64,000 nucleotides of DNA from Flavobacterium xanthum (GCF_900142695.1 NZ_FRBU01000005.1:1-64000); one strand, 5' to 3'. Shown: positions 26,076 to 35,002, numbered from the stretch's first letter. Notes: generated by a model not told the origin, from the sequence alone. Made by a program: numbers and translations.

Positions 26076-26423
26076 ATGGGGGCTTTTGTTATCAGTAAAC
26101 GATACAACGATGAATATAAATTCGTATTTACTTCTAGAAAGGGAAAAGTTGTTTTTACAAGTTTGAGTTATGAACTCAAGTTTGAGTGTGAAGAAGATAT
26201 CGAAAGATTTAAAACGAATATGCAATCAGCTAATTTTTTGAAATTTAAATCTTCTAGTGGGAAGTTTTATTTCAAATTGATGCTTGGAGATACTCATTTT
26301 GCAACAAGCAGAAAGTATACTACTTCTTTACGTTTACAAAAGGGAATTGACGAAATCATAAAATATGGTTCTGTATCTGAAATATTAGATTTCTCAGTAA
26401 ATGATTTTATTTTTATTGATTGA
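26076..26423 (+). CDS. DUF1508/YegP-like protein
   Basis: 115 residues with two related halves: GAFVISKRYNDEYKFVFTSRKGKVVFTSLSYELKFECEEDIERFK, then a weaker copy with KFKSSSGKFYFKLMLGDTHFATSRKYTT. This matches the short duplicated beta-alpha unit of DUF1508 (YegP-type) proteins, whose role is unknown. It has no signal peptide. It starts at ATG 26076 and is followed by a very strong terminator at 26443-26487. Confidence 0.78.
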   Translation: MGAFVISKRYNDEYKFVFTSRKGKVVFTSLSYELKFECEEDIERFKTNMQSANFLKFKSSSGKFYFKLMLGDTHFATSRKYTTSLRLQKGIDEIIKYGSVSEILDFSVNDFIFID

Positions 26424-26442
26424 GGTTTTTAATTGAATTGAT

Positions 26443-26487
26443 AAAAAAAAGAGAGTCTTGGTATATAGCCAAGACTCTCTTTTTTTT
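26443..26487 (+). terminator. Strong intrinsic terminator
   Basis: A 19-bp perfect stem (26443-26461 with 26469-26487) around a 7-base loop, with runs of As and Ts on both sides, so it can act in both directions. Confidence 0.9.
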
Positions 26488-26532
26488 GTTCTGTAAAGCT
26501 GTTTCTTGTTGAGGAAACTGTTACAAATTAAA

Positions 26533-26560
26533 AAAGCCATCTCGCAGAGCGGATGGCTTT
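26533..26560 (-). terminator. Intrinsic terminator of the repeat-rich lipoprotein gene
   Basis: AAAGCCATC (26533-26541) pairs with GATGGCTTT (26552-26560); Ts follow on the minus strand. Confidence 0.75.
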
Positions 26561-26585
26561 AAAATTTTTAGAATTTGAGTTCTAA

Positions 26586-26819
26586 TTATTTTTTTACTTC
26601 TGTAGCAGCATCAGTAGCAACTTCAGCAGCATCAGTAGCAGCAGCAGCAGCAGAATCAACAACTTGTGCAGCAGAATCAACTACCATAGCAGCAGAATCA
26701 ACTACCATAGCAGCAGAATCAACAGCAGTTGCAGAATCTTCAGCAGGAGCGTCAGCTTTTTTACATGATACAACAGTCAATACAGCAACAGCAGCTAAAC
26801 TTAAAAATACTTTTTTCAT
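26586..26819 (-). CDS. Small lipoprotein with heptapeptide repeats
   Basis: 77 residues. The lipoprotein signal MKKVFLSLAAVAVLTVVSCKK puts the lipidated Cys at 19. The mature part is built of Ala, Val, Asp and Ser: four VDSAA units with a seven-residue period (VDSAAMV twice, VDSAAQV, VDSAA), then TDAAEVATDAATEVKK. The pattern predicts an amphipathic helix or coiled coil, somewhat like Lpp-type or LEA-like proteins, but no family is assigned. The DNA repeats have a 21-base unit. A -7 element TATCTTTG (minus, 26857-26864) lies upstream. Confidence 0.75.
   Translation of the reverse strand: MKKVFLSLAAVAVLTVVSCKKADAPAEDSATAVDSAAMVVDSAAMVVDSAAQVVDSAAAAATDAAEVATDAATEVKK
26650..26727 (-). repeat. 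21-bp tandem repeats in the lipoprotein gene
   Basis: Four units start with GCAGAATCAAC at 26650, 26671, 26692 and 26713; the middle two are identical over 21 bases. Such a tract can change length by slippage in whole heptapeptide steps. Confidence 0.85.
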
Positions 26820-27012
26820 CTTAATTTAATATAAAAGGTTAATTATTAATTCGTGGCAAAGATATAAATTTTTTAATATGTAAAATATTTTTTTATTTTT
26901 TTTTTAAAAAATAATATTTTTTGTCAACATACAAACAGACACCAATTATTATGCCAGTGAGTATAAATGGGTCATTACTGTTTGATAGCGTTCGCGAGGC
27001 CTTATTTTGCGG

Positions 27013-29187
27013 CTATTTTTTTTGTAAGTTTTTCTTTTTCAAGGGTTTAATTTTCTTTGGGTGGACTAGTTTTAATTCGCTGATTAAGTTTTTTGCACCT
27101 GCATATTTGTCCATAATGAACAGTACGTAACGGATATCGACCATGATATTTCTGCAAATACTTGGATCGTAATAAATATCACTCATTGTTCCTTCCCAAA
27201 CTCTGTCAAAATTGAGTCCTATTAAGTTTCCATTAGCGTCAATTGCCGGACTTCCTGAATTGCCTCCTGTGGTGTGATTTGTACCAATAAAACATACAGG
27301 CATTTTTCCATTTTCGCCATAAGGACCGTAATCCTTTGTTTTGTATAAATCAATCAATTTAGTAGGAACATCAAATTCATAGTCTCCTGGAATATATTTT
27401 TCCATTACGCCGTCTAAATACGTTACTGGAGTATACACTGTAGCATCTTTAGGCTCGTATCCTTTTACTTTTCCGTAGGTTACACGTAAGGTGCTGTTAG
27501 CATCAGGAAAAATACGGCTTTCCTTATTCAATTCTAATTGCGCTTTCATGTACGTGCGTTGCAATGCCGTAATCGTTAAGTTCAGTTCGTCGTATTTTGG
27601 CGCAACTTCTTTAGAATATTTGTCGGCTAATTCTTTTACAAGCAAGAAACCCGGATCATTATTTAAATTTGCTAAAACAGTACGGGCATTGCCGGATAGC
27701 AATTGTTTCAAACCGGCGTAATTTTTCAGTTGAGATTTGGTATAAACTTCCGAAGCTAGATTTTTAGCGTTGACATTCACCAACCCTTTTGGTAAAAATT
27801 GTTTTGGGGATTTGGTAGCATACAATTCAATTAATTGTTCAAAAACTTTTTCATCAACAGTTGCATTGAAATTTTTGTAAAAATCAGCCAGTCCAGTAAT
27901 CAAATTGTTTTTTCTGTCATTGAAAGCTTGCTCTCCTCTAGCATTGTATACTTGCTCCAATTGATATAATCTATATCCAGTACTCAACAATTCAGTATTG
28001 CGCAGTACTACTTCTGTAAAATAGTCTCTTGCTACAGCATAAGGCGCAATTTCCGTATAGTTTTTTTCGAAATCAGCTAAGAGCGTTCCGTATTCTTTTT
28101 CTTTGCCTGCTTTTGCTATTTTTTGCTGAAAGGCTTTTTCAGACTCTTTTTTTACAGCAACTGCATTTGATTTTTGTAAGCCTTGCGTTTCGCCAATCCA
28201 TTTTTTCCAATAATTGGCAATACTTGCATATTTTGAAGCGTATTGAATTTTGATAGCGTTGTCTTTTCGCATAAAACCATCGGCAACTTTTAAGGCTTTA
28301 TCTCTGATTTCGATTTTGGCAGGATTCAGTTCGTTTACAATTTGCTCAATGGCAACCGAAGGTAAATATTCGTTTGTTTTTCCTGGGTAACCAAATACCA
28401 AAGTAAAATCATCTTCGGCTACGCCATCCAATGAAATAGGTAAGAAGTGTTTTGGAGTGTAAGGAACATTCTCTTTTGAATAGGCAGCCGGGTGATTGTT
28501 TTTGTCAGCATAAATTCTGAACAATGAAAAATCTCCGGTATGACGCGGCCAAACCCAGTTGTCTGTATCGGAACCAAATTTCCCTATTGATGTAGGTGGA
28601 GCGCCAACTAGACGAACATCCGTAAAGGTTTCTGTTACAAAAAGCATGTATTGATTGCCTTCGAAAAAGGTACGGATTTTATTTTCCTGCCAATTTTCCT
28701 TTGGCAACGAATTACTTAATGCCGAAATATTTTCTTGAATTTTCTTTTGTTTTTCAGATTCATTTGTCAGGGTTGTAGTTCCTTCTAGAACGGAAACGGT
28801 TACATCTTCTATTTTGACAATGAAAGTTACTGTCAAACCTTCGTTAGGCAATTCGTCTTCCATTTTGTAGGCCCAAAATCCATCTGTCAAGTAATCTTTT
28901 TCGACAGTAGAGTGGGATTGGATTTGTGAATATCCGCAGTGGTGATTGGTTAAAATCAATCCTTTTGGAGAAATAACTTCTGATGTACAACCTCCGTTAA
29001 AATGTGGAACCGCATCTTTCATGCTTGACTGATTCACGTCATAAATGTCTTGTACAGACATTTTCATGCCCAGATTTTTCATTTCGGTCTCGTTCATTCC
29101 TTTCAGTAGCGAAGGAATCCACATACCACCTTGTTGGGCTTGTGTCTGCAAGACGAATAATAATAGGAATAGTTTTAAAAATTTCAT
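27013..29187 (-). CDS. S46-family dipeptidyl peptidase (DPP11-like)
   Basis: 724 residues from the ATG at 29187, which opens a clean signal peptide (MKFLKLFLLLFVLQTQAQ); the longer start at 29208 only adds polar residues. The chymotrypsin-like triad region is visible: TNHHCGY (His), RHTGDFSLFRIY (Asp) and TTGGNSGSPAID (Ser). The specificity loop reads FDRVWEGTMSDI. In this family Arg at that place marks DPP11 (Asp/Glu at P1) and Gly marks DPP7, so acidic specificity is inferred. It works in the periplasm in peptide nutrition. The C-terminus ends in a Lys-rich tail. Confidence 0.92.
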   Translation of the reverse strand: MKFLKLFLLLFVLQTQAQQGGMWIPSLLKGMNETEMKNLGMKMSVQDIYDVNQSSMKDAVPHFNGGCTSEVISPKGLILTNHHCGYSQIQSHSTVEKDYLTDGFWAYKMEDELPNEGLTVTFIVKIEDVTVSVLEGTTTLTNESEKQKKIQENISALSNSLPKENWQENKIRTFFEGNQYMLFVTETFTDVRLVGAPPTSIGKFGSDTDNWVWPRHTGDFSLFRIYADKNNHPAAYSKENVPYTPKHFLPISLDGVAEDDFTLVFGYPGKTNEYLPSVAIEQIVNELNPAKIEIRDKALKVADGFMRKDNAIKIQYASKYASIANYWKKWIGETQGLQKSNAVAVKKESEKAFQQKIAKAGKEKEYGTLLADFEKNYTEIAPYAVARDYFTEVVLRNTELLSTGYRLYQLEQVYNARGEQAFNDRKNNLITGLADFYKNFNATVDEKVFEQLIELYATKSPKQFLPKGLVNVNAKNLASEVYTKSQLKNYAGLKQLLSGNARTVLANLNNDPGFLLVKELADKYSKEVAPKYDELNLTITALQRTYMKAQLELNKESRIFPDANSTLRVTYGKVKGYEPKDATVYTPVTYLDGVMEKYIPGDYEFDVPTKLIDLYKTKDYGPYGENGKMPVCFIGTNHTTGGNSGSPAIDANGNLIGLNFDRVWEGTMSDIYYDPSICRNIMVDIRYVLFIMDKYAGAKNLISELKLVHPKKIKPLKKKNLQKK

Positions 29188-29210
29188 GTTTATGTATTTA
29201 GTTTGCAATT

Positions 29211-29657
29211 TTATCTGGTTTTGTATGCCATTAATTTTCGATTATGTAATTCAAAACCGCTGGCAATATACAATTTTTGTGCGTTTTGATTGTGATTTTC
29301 TATCTCTAGATATATTAATTGTAGTGCTAATTTTTTACTTTCCTCTACTATAAATTGTATGGCTTGACTTCCAATTCCTTTGCCTCGAGCATTTTCGTTC
29401 AAATACAATTCATCTAAAAAAGCAATTTTGCCTTGGTATTCGAAACTGAATATAAAAGTCAAAATAATATATCCTACAATTTCATTGTCAGAAAAAATGA
29501 GCCAAGCTTTTCCCAGATTTTCATTGGAAATAAATTCTTGAAATAAAGCTTTAGATACGTCAATGTCCATTGGATAATTATCAATCGCATAGAATTCCTG
29601 CATCATGGAGACGACGGTTTCTATATCAGAAAGTGTTAGGGTTTTAAATGTAATCAT
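29211..29657 (-). CDS. GNAT-family N-acetyltransferase
   Basis: 148 residues with the GNAT core: strand block IVGYIILTFIFSFEYQGKIAFLDELYLNENARGKGIGSQAIQFI, where ARGKGIG is the acetyl-CoA pyrophosphate loop, and a late IENHNQNAQKLYIASGF motif B. The substrate is unknown. It overlaps the 3' end of waaA by 14 bases and lies just upstream of the S46 peptidase, so the three are probably one transcript. Confidence 0.88.
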   Translation of the reverse strand: MITFKTLTLSDIETVVSMMQEFYAIDNYPMDIDVSKALFQEFISNENLGKAWLIFSDNEIVGYIILTFIFSFEYQGKIAFLDELYLNENARGKGIGSQAIQFIVEESKKLALQLIYLEIENHNQNAQKLYIASGFELHNRKLMAYKTR

Positions 29658-30888
29658 TCAAAATATTTTTTAAAATGATGGCAGTGGCGCCTTCATTCAT
29701 TTTTACAAAAGTGCTAGATATGTGACCTTTCTCCCTTCGAATGTCGTCATTGCGTATTAGGTTTTCAAGCGCTTCATTTAATTCTTTTTGATTGGTAACC
29801 GAAACACAGGCTTCCATATTGACCAGCGCGATTGCTTCTGCAAAATGCGAATAGTTGGGTCCAATAACGATTGGAACGCCAAAAGTGGCCGGTTCCAATA
29901 CATTGTGAACTCCCGGATTCCCAAAACCGCCGCCCACATATGCAATATCCGCATAACTGTAGATTTTGGTCAAAATGCCGATCGTATCAATGATAAAAAC
30001 TTCGAAATCAGCCAACTTCTTTCCTTCTTTTTCAGAGAACAAAACAGTTTTTTTAGTGATGCTGTTTTTTAATTGTTGAATTTGTTGTTCTTTAATATTA
30101 TGTGGCGCAAGTATAAATTTGACATTGAAAGTATTTGAATTAATAAAATTCACTAATAAATCTTCATCTTTTGGCCACGAACTTCCTACGACAATTGTTA
30201 TTGTATTGTCTTTAAAATCAGAAATAAAATCCAGTGAATTGTCTTTTTCTAAAATTGTGGCTACTCGGTCAAATCGGGTATCTCCGGAAACGGCAACATT
30301 GGTTTTCCCCAACTGCTGCAGTAGTTTTTTGGAAGTTTCATTTTGCACAAAAAAGTAGGTAAATGTATTTAATGCCTCTCTGTAAAAGCCACCGTACCAT
30401 TTGAAAAACAGTTGATTTTTTCTAAGAATTCCGGAAATCAGGTAGGTTTTAGTATTTGATTTTTTGAGCTCGGCTAAATAATTGGGCCAGTATTCGTATT
30501 TAATAAAAAACACCAAATCCGGATGAACGAGTTTCAGAAATTGTTGTGCATTTTTCTGGGTGTCCAAGGGCAAATACACGGTAACATCAGCAACAGTATT
30601 GTTTTTACGAACTTCATAGCCTGAAGGAGAGAAAAAAGTAATTACTATTTTATGTGAAGGAAATTGCTCTTTAATTTTTTCAATCACAGGTAAACCTTGC
30701 TCATATTCTCCCAAAGAAGCGGCATGAAACCAGATTGTTTTGTCATTAGCTTTTATTTTTTGTTCCAAAACCGGAAAAACTACTTTCCGTCCATCCACAA
30801 AAAGTTTCATTTTTGGACTGAAAAGCGCCATGATTTTTAGTAAAAAACCAGCAAAATGAACGATTAAGTTATATAATGAAAGCATCAT
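29644..30888 (-). CDS. waaA: 3-deoxy-D-manno-octulosonic acid (Kdo) transferase
   Basis: 414-residue GT-B glycosyltransferase that adds Kdo to lipid A on the inner membrane. An N-terminal hydrophobic anchor (about 3-24) is followed by IWFHAASLGEYEQGLP (catalytic Glu region), FFSPSGYEV, EYWPNYLAELKK and the C-terminal nucleotide-binding loop VGGGFGNPGVHNVLEPATFGVPIVIGP. Length is normal. It starts with two Met codons at 30888 and 30885; either could be used. Confidence 0.94.
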   Translation of the reverse strand: MMLSLYNLIVHFAGFLLKIMALFSPKMKLFVDGRKVVFPVLEQKIKANDKTIWFHAASLGEYEQGLPVIEKIKEQFPSHKIVITFFSPSGYEVRKNNTVADVTVYLPLDTQKNAQQFLKLVHPDLVFFIKYEYWPNYLAELKKSNTKTYLISGILRKNQLFFKWYGGFYREALNTFTYFFVQNETSKKLLQQLGKTNVAVSGDTRFDRVATILEKDNSLDFISDFKDNTITIVVGSSWPKDEDLLVNFINSNTFNVKFILAPHNIKEQQIQQLKNSITKKTVLFSEKEGKKLADFEVFIIDTIGILTKIYSYADIAYVGGGFGNPGVHNVLEPATFGVPIVIGPNYSHFAEAIALVNMEACVSVTNQKELNEALENLIRNDDIRREKGHISSTFVKMNEGATAIILKNILNDYI

Positions 30889-31014
30889 TTAAATTTTTGG
30901 GCTAAAATACGTTTTCTTTATTTTAATTTCTTCCGCAGCAATATTTAAATTTTGGGTGTTAGGAACTCCCTTTTTATTTCATTGTAATATTATCTTTTTT
31001 TACTGTGGGTTGCA

Positions 31015-31044
31015 TTGGTTTCAACTCATAAATAACTATTTTTG
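31015..31044 (+). promoter_or_regulatory. Promoter of the sugar aminotransferase gene
   Basis: TTG at 31015-31017, 19-base spacer and TATTTTTG at 31037-31044, an exact match to the Bacteroidetes consensus, 70 bases before the start codon. Confidence 0.65.
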
Positions 31045-31114
31045 TTCTTCGTTTTATGAAAGTATCTGCGGTTTTTAGAAACGGGAATCTTTCGAACATT
31101 AAACATAAATTACA

Positions 31115-32245
31115 ATGAAAAAAATCCAAATGGTTGACTTAAAAAGTCAATATGAAAAAATAAAAGACGTCGTTAACATTTCTATTCAGGAAGTTTTAGA
31201 CACTAATACTTATATTAATGGACCTCAGGTTCATGAATTTCAAAAATCATTAGAAGAATATCTTGACGTAAAACACGTAATTCCTTGTGCAAATGGAACC
31301 GATGCGTTGCAAATTGCTATGATGGGATTGGATTTAAAGCCAGGTGATGAGGTTATTACTGCCGATTTTACTTTTGCTGCGACAGTGGAAGTTATTGCTT
31401 TATTGCAACTGACACCCGTTTTAGTGGATGTGGATTTGTACAATATGAATATTTCCATTGAAGGTATTAAAAAAGCGATTACATCAAAAACAAAAGCGAT
31501 TGTTCCGGTACATTTGTTTGGTCGTGCCGCCAATATGGAAGCAATTATGGCTATCGCCAAAGAATTTAACTTATACGTTATCGAAGATAATGCGCAAGCG
31601 ATTGGTGCCAACTGTAAATTTTCGGATGGGACTAAAAAGAAAGCGGGAACGATTGGACATGTAGGAGCGACTTCATTTTTTCCTTCCAAAAATCTAGGAT
31701 GCTACGGCGATGGTGGAGCGATTTTCACGAATGATGATGCTTTGGCACACAAACTTCGCGGCATTGTAAATCACGGAATGTATGAGCGATACCACCATGA
31801 TGTTGTAGGTGTAAATTCTCGTTTAGACAGTATTCAAGCTGCAGTTTTGAACGCTAAATTGCCTTTGTTAGATGAATATGGAAGAGCCAGACAAGATGCA
31901 GCTAGGAAATATTCGGCTGCTTTTGAAGGACATAAAAATATTGTTGCGCCAAGTATTTGTGATATTTGTGACTGCCACGTTTTTCATCAATATACGTTGC
32001 GAATCATAGATGCTGATAGGAATGGTTTGATGCAGCATTTACTGGACAAAGGAATTCCTTGCGCTATTTATTACCCAATTCCGTTGCATTCGCAAAAAGC
32101 ATACGCGGATTCCCGTTATAAAGAAGAAGATTTTCCGGTAACCAATCAATTAGTGACGGAAGTACTTTCATTGCCAATGCACACTGAATTAGATGACGAG
32201 CAAATTAAGTTTATTACGGATTCCGTTTTAGAATATTTAGGATAA
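31115..32245 (+). CDS. DegT/DnrJ/EryC1/StrS-type sugar aminotransferase
   Basis: 376-residue PLP enzyme of the nucleotide-sugar aminotransferase family, used for amino sugars of surface polysaccharide. PLP lysine Lys192 is in FFPSKNLGCYGDGG, the cofactor-contacting block is CANGTDALQIAM, and IEDNAQAIGA carries the conserved Asp. The exact sugar substrate cannot be read from sequence; WbpE-like or FdtB-like roles are possible. The next gene, galE, lies 81 bases downstream and also handles UDP-sugars. Confidence 0.9.
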   Translation: MKKIQMVDLKSQYEKIKDVVNISIQEVLDTNTYINGPQVHEFQKSLEEYLDVKHVIPCANGTDALQIAMMGLDLKPGDEVITADFTFAATVEVIALLQLTPVLVDVDLYNMNISIEGIKKAITSKTKAIVPVHLFGRAANMEAIMAIAKEFNLYVIEDNAQAIGANCKFSDGTKKKAGTIGHVGATSFFPSKNLGCYGDGGAIFTNDDALAHKLRGIVNHGMYERYHHDVVGVNSRLDSIQAAVLNAKLPLLDEYGRARQDAARKYSAAFEGHKNIVAPSICDICDCHVFHQYTLRIIDADRNGLMQHLLDKGIPCAIYYPIPLHSQKAYADSRYKEEDFPVTNQLVTEVLSLPMHTELDDEQIKFITDSVLEYLG

Positions 32246-32254
32246 TTTTAGTAG

Positions 32255-32315
32255 AGACGAGATGTATCGCATCTTTTTTATAAATGAAAGAACGCAATAC
32301 ATCGCGTTTGTATAA
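32255..32315. repeat. Imperfect inverted repeat of the GATGTATYGC type
   Basis: GAGATGTATCGCATC and, about 30 bases on, GCAATACATCGCG (reverse complement CGCGATGTATTGC) form an imperfect inverted pair between the aminotransferase and galE. It is a small intergenic repeat rather than a terminator with T-run. Confidence 0.45.
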
Positions 32316-32326
32316 AAATAGAAATC

Positions 32327-33340
32327 ATGAAAATACTAGTTACAGGAGGTTTGGGTTTTATAGGATCTCATACCGTAGTTGAATTGCAAAACGAAGGGTA
32401 TGAAGTGATAGTTGTAGACAATTTATCAAATACTTCCTTGAGTGTTTTAGATGGAATTCAGAATATTACGGGAAAAGTTCCGGCTTTCGAAAAATTAGAT
32501 TTGCGTGAAAAAGAAAAAGTGCAGGATTTTTTCAAAAGACATCATGATATTTCAGGTGTCATTCATTTTGCAGCTTCGAAAGCAGTGGGAGAAAGTGTTG
32601 AAAATCCGTTGTTGTACTATGAAAATAATATCAATGCCTTGGTTTATGTTTTGCAGGAATTGCAGCAAAAACCGGAAGCAAATTTCATTTTCAGCTCGTC
32701 ATGTACGGTTTATGGTCAGGCCGAAACCATGCCGATTACTGAAAATGCTTCTATTCAAACGGCAATGTCTCCGTATGGAAACACAAAACAAATAGGAGAG
32801 GAGATTATCACTGATACTGCCAAGGTAACTAATATCAATGCTATTTTATTACGTTATTTTAATCCTATCGGTTCACATCCATCCGCTGAAATAGGGGAAT
32901 TGCCTATTGGAGTTCCTCAGAATTTAGTGCCGTTTATAACACAAACCGGTTATGGATTGCGTAAAGAATTAGCTGTTTATGGAGATGATTACCCTACTCC
33001 AGATGGTACAGCAATACGCGATTATATTCACGTAGTCGATTTGGCGAAAGCCCATGTAGTCGCTTTACAACGCTTACTGAACAAAAAAAATACCACTAAA
33101 GTAGAAACCTTTAATCTAGGAACCGGAACCGGAAGCTCCGTTTTAGAAGTGATCCATACTTTTGAAAAAGTGAGTGGTAAAAAATTGCCTTATAAAATTG
33201 TAGGACGCAGAGAAGGTGATATAACTTCGGCTTACGCCAATACCGATAAAGCGAACGATGTTTTAGGATGGAAAGCGCAATCTACGCTTGAAGAAGCGAT
33301 GGCGAGTGCTTGGAAATGGGAACAGAAAATTCGTTCGTAG
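32327..33340 (+). CDS. galE: UDP-glucose 4-epimerase
   Basis: 337-residue short-chain dehydrogenase-type epimerase interconverting UDP-glucose and UDP-galactose. The NAD loop GGLGFIGSH is at 7-15, the catalytic SSS region at 123-125, and the Tyr-x3-Lys pair is Tyr150/Lys154 (SPYGNTK). The substrate-side motif RYFNPIGSHPS and the late TFNLGTGTGSSVLEV are typical. A terminator-like hairpin at 33377-33413 follows. Confidence 0.95.
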   Translation: MKILVTGGLGFIGSHTVVELQNEGYEVIVVDNLSNTSLSVLDGIQNITGKVPAFEKLDLREKEKVQDFFKRHHDISGVIHFAASKAVGESVENPLLYYENNINALVYVLQELQQKPEANFIFSSSCTVYGQAETMPITENASIQTAMSPYGNTKQIGEEIITDTAKVTNINAILLRYFNPIGSHPSAEIGELPIGVPQNLVPFITQTGYGLRKELAVYGDDYPTPDGTAIRDYIHVVDLAKAHVVALQRLLNKKNTTKVETFNLGTGTGSSVLEVIHTFEKVSGKKLPYKIVGRREGDITSAYANTDKANDVLGWKAQSTLEEAMASAWKWEQKIRS

Positions 33341-33376
33341 CGATAAACTACATAGTCTCTCTAGAAAACATATTTA

Positions 33377-33413
33377 AAATCCTGAATTATCACAACGATA
33401 ATTTGGGATTTTT
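33377..33413 (+). terminator. Terminator after galE
   Basis: AAATCC..ATTATC pairs with GATAAT..GGATTT with a small internal mismatch, followed by Ts. Confidence 0.6.
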
Positions 33414-33459
33414 TCGTTTAAGTTATTTGTTGTAAATTCGTTACACAAAGAAATGAATC

Positions 33460-33654
33460 ATGGATGCTGAAAAAAAGAAATCTGAAAATACGAAAGCCGA
33501 AGAGCCTTCAATAGATTACGAAACTTCAAAAATTAAGTTCAAAGGGATTGATAGAGCTACTTTTGATTTTGACGAAGAAGTGAAAAAAGGGTACACTCCC
33601 GAGGAAGCAAAAGCGGAATCTATTAGAAGAATTAGAGGATGGTGGGGAAAATAA
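33460..33654 (+). CDS. Putative antitoxin partner of a RelE/ParE-like pair
   Basis: 64 charged residues (KKKSENTKAEEPSIDYETSKIKFKGIDRATFDFDEEVKKGYTPEEAKAESIRRI). No DNA-binding fold is obvious; it could be an intrinsically disordered toxin-wrapping antitoxin. It overlaps the next gene by 16 bases, the arrangement typical of type II toxin-antitoxin pairs. The call rests on that arrangement and the partner, not on a known family. Confidence 0.5.
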   Translation: MDAEKKKSENTKAEEPSIDYETSKIKFKGIDRATFDFDEEVKKGYTPEEAKAESIRRIRGWWGK

Positions 33655-33965
33655 AAGTTGTTTTCACGCCGCACGTGATTGATTTTTTGGATGACCTAGT
33701 TCGTCTTTTGTATAAAAAAGAATATTTTGGGTTTATAGAAACGGCAGAAGAATATGTTTCTAAAATTTATGATTCTGTTCCTGAAAACTTACGATTAAGT
33801 ACTCACAAACCAACGACACAAAAGCTCCGCTATTTAGGATCACATTACATTTTCTACAAAGCGAATAATCGAACCACTTGGTACATATTCTTTGAAAGAC
33901 AGGAGTTCGTATTCTTGATTACTGGAATTTTAAATAATCATTGCGATGAGGCTAAAGAATTCTGA
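33639..33965 (+). CDS. RelE/ParE-superfamily toxin-like protein
   Basis: 108 residues with a RelE/ParE-like layout: KIKVVFTPHVIDFLDDLVRLLYKKEYFGFIETAEEYVSKIYDSV (N-terminal strand and helices), LRYLGSHYIFYKANNRTTWYIFFERQEFVFLITGILNNH (C-terminal sheet, with Tyr/Arg rather than a strongly basic RelE active site). The target could be ribosome-bound mRNA or gyrase; this cannot be decided by eye. It is translationally coupled to the preceding small gene. Confidence 0.65.
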   Translation: MVGKIKVVFTPHVIDFLDDLVRLLYKKEYFGFIETAEEYVSKIYDSVPENLRLSTHKPTTQKLRYLGSHYIFYKANNRTTWYIFFERQEFVFLITGILNNHCDEAKEF

Positions 33966-33975
33966 TTTTTAAATT

Positions 33976-34008
33976 AAAAATCCTCATAAAAATGTATTTA
34001 TGAGGATT
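33976..34008. terminator. Bidirectional terminator between toxin-like gene and fabD
   Basis: AATCCTCATAAA (33979-33990) pairs exactly with TTTATGAGGATT (33997-34008), with AT-rich flanks, between convergent genes. Confidence 0.75.
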
Positions 34009-34038
34009 GTATTTGTTCTCCCTTCGGAAGTTAAGGGA

Positions 34039-34914
34039 TTAAGCATTCGCAGTAACCGCTTCTTTATCAATTTTTCCAATTAGTCCAGCTAATACTTTTC
34101 CTGGACCTACTTCCGTAAATAAAGTAGCACCGTCAGCAATCATTTGTTGTACAGATTGTGTCCATTTTACTGGAGCAGTCAATTGAATAATTAAGTTCTT
34201 TTTGATTTCGTTTGGATCTGAGACTGCACTTGCTGTTACGTTTTGGTATACCGGACAAATAGGAGTAGAGAACGTAGTCGCTTCAATGGCTGCCGCTAGC
34301 TCTTCTCTTGCTGGCTCCATCATTGGAGAGTGAAAAGCACCGCCAACAGGTAACAACAACGCCCGTTTTGCGCCAGCAGCTTTCATTGCTTCACATGCTT
34401 TTTCTACTGCTGATGTTTCTCCTGAAATTACTAATTGTCCCGGGCAGTTATAATTTGCAGCTACTACAATTCCGTCAATCGAAGCGCAAACTTCCTCCAC
34501 AATAGTGTCAGCCAATCCTAAAACGGCAGCCATTGTAGATGGCTTAATTTCGCAGGCTTTTTGCATGGCTAAAGCTCTTTGTGAAACTAATTTTAAACCG
34601 TCTTCAAAAGACAAAGCACCATTAGCTACTAAAGCGGAGAATTCACCTAAAGAATGTCCCGCTACCATTTCTGGTTTGAATTCCTCACCTAATGTTTTTG
34701 CTAAAATCACTGAATGCAAGAAAACGGCTGGCTGCGTCACTTTGGTTTCTTTCAATTCCTCGGCTGTTCCTTCAAACATGATGTCTGTGATGCGGAAACC
34801 TAAAATTTCATTTGCTCTTTCGAACAATTCTTTTGCAAGTGGAGAGTTTTCATATAAATCTTTACCCATTCCTGTAAATTGCGCGCCTTGACCTGGAAAT
34901 ACGTATGCTTTCAT
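34039..34914 (-). CDS. fabD: Malonyl-CoA:ACP transacylase
   Basis: 291-residue enzyme loading malonyl groups onto acyl carrier protein for fatty-acid synthesis. N-terminal FPGQGAQFTGMG, nucleophile Ser88 in GHSLGEFSAL, malonyl-binding Arg113 (SQRALAM) and catalytic His195 (GGAFHSPMM) are all present. It is a single gene with its own promoter and convergent terminator. Confidence 0.96.
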   Translation of the reverse strand: MKAYVFPGQGAQFTGMGKDLYENSPLAKELFERANEILGFRITDIMFEGTAEELKETKVTQPAVFLHSVILAKTLGEEFKPEMVAGHSLGEFSALVANGALSFEDGLKLVSQRALAMQKACEIKPSTMAAVLGLADTIVEEVCASIDGIVVAANYNCPGQLVISGETSAVEKACEAMKAAGAKRALLLPVGGAFHSPMMEPAREELAAAIEATTFSTPICPVYQNVTASAVSDPNEIKKNLIIQLTAPVKWTQSVQQMIADGATLFTEVGPGKVLAGLIGKIDKEAVTANA

Positions 34915-34973
34915 GTGTTTACTTTAAAGATTGAAAAAATTTGTAGATTGAAAAGTTAGTTTCAATCGGGATG

Positions 34974-35002
34974 CAAAAATACTATTTTTTGTGGTATTGC
35001 AA
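34974..35002 (-). promoter_or_regulatory. Promoter of fabD
   Basis: On the minus strand TTG (35002-35000), 18-base spacer and TATTTTTG (34981-34974), an exact consensus match, about 60 bases before the start. Confidence 0.65.

Noticed and set aside
26575..26829. Ala/Ser-rich plus-strand frame opposite the repeat lipoprotein
   Set aside because: It is the antisense reading of the 21-bp repeats; the minus strand has the signal peptide, promoter and terminator.
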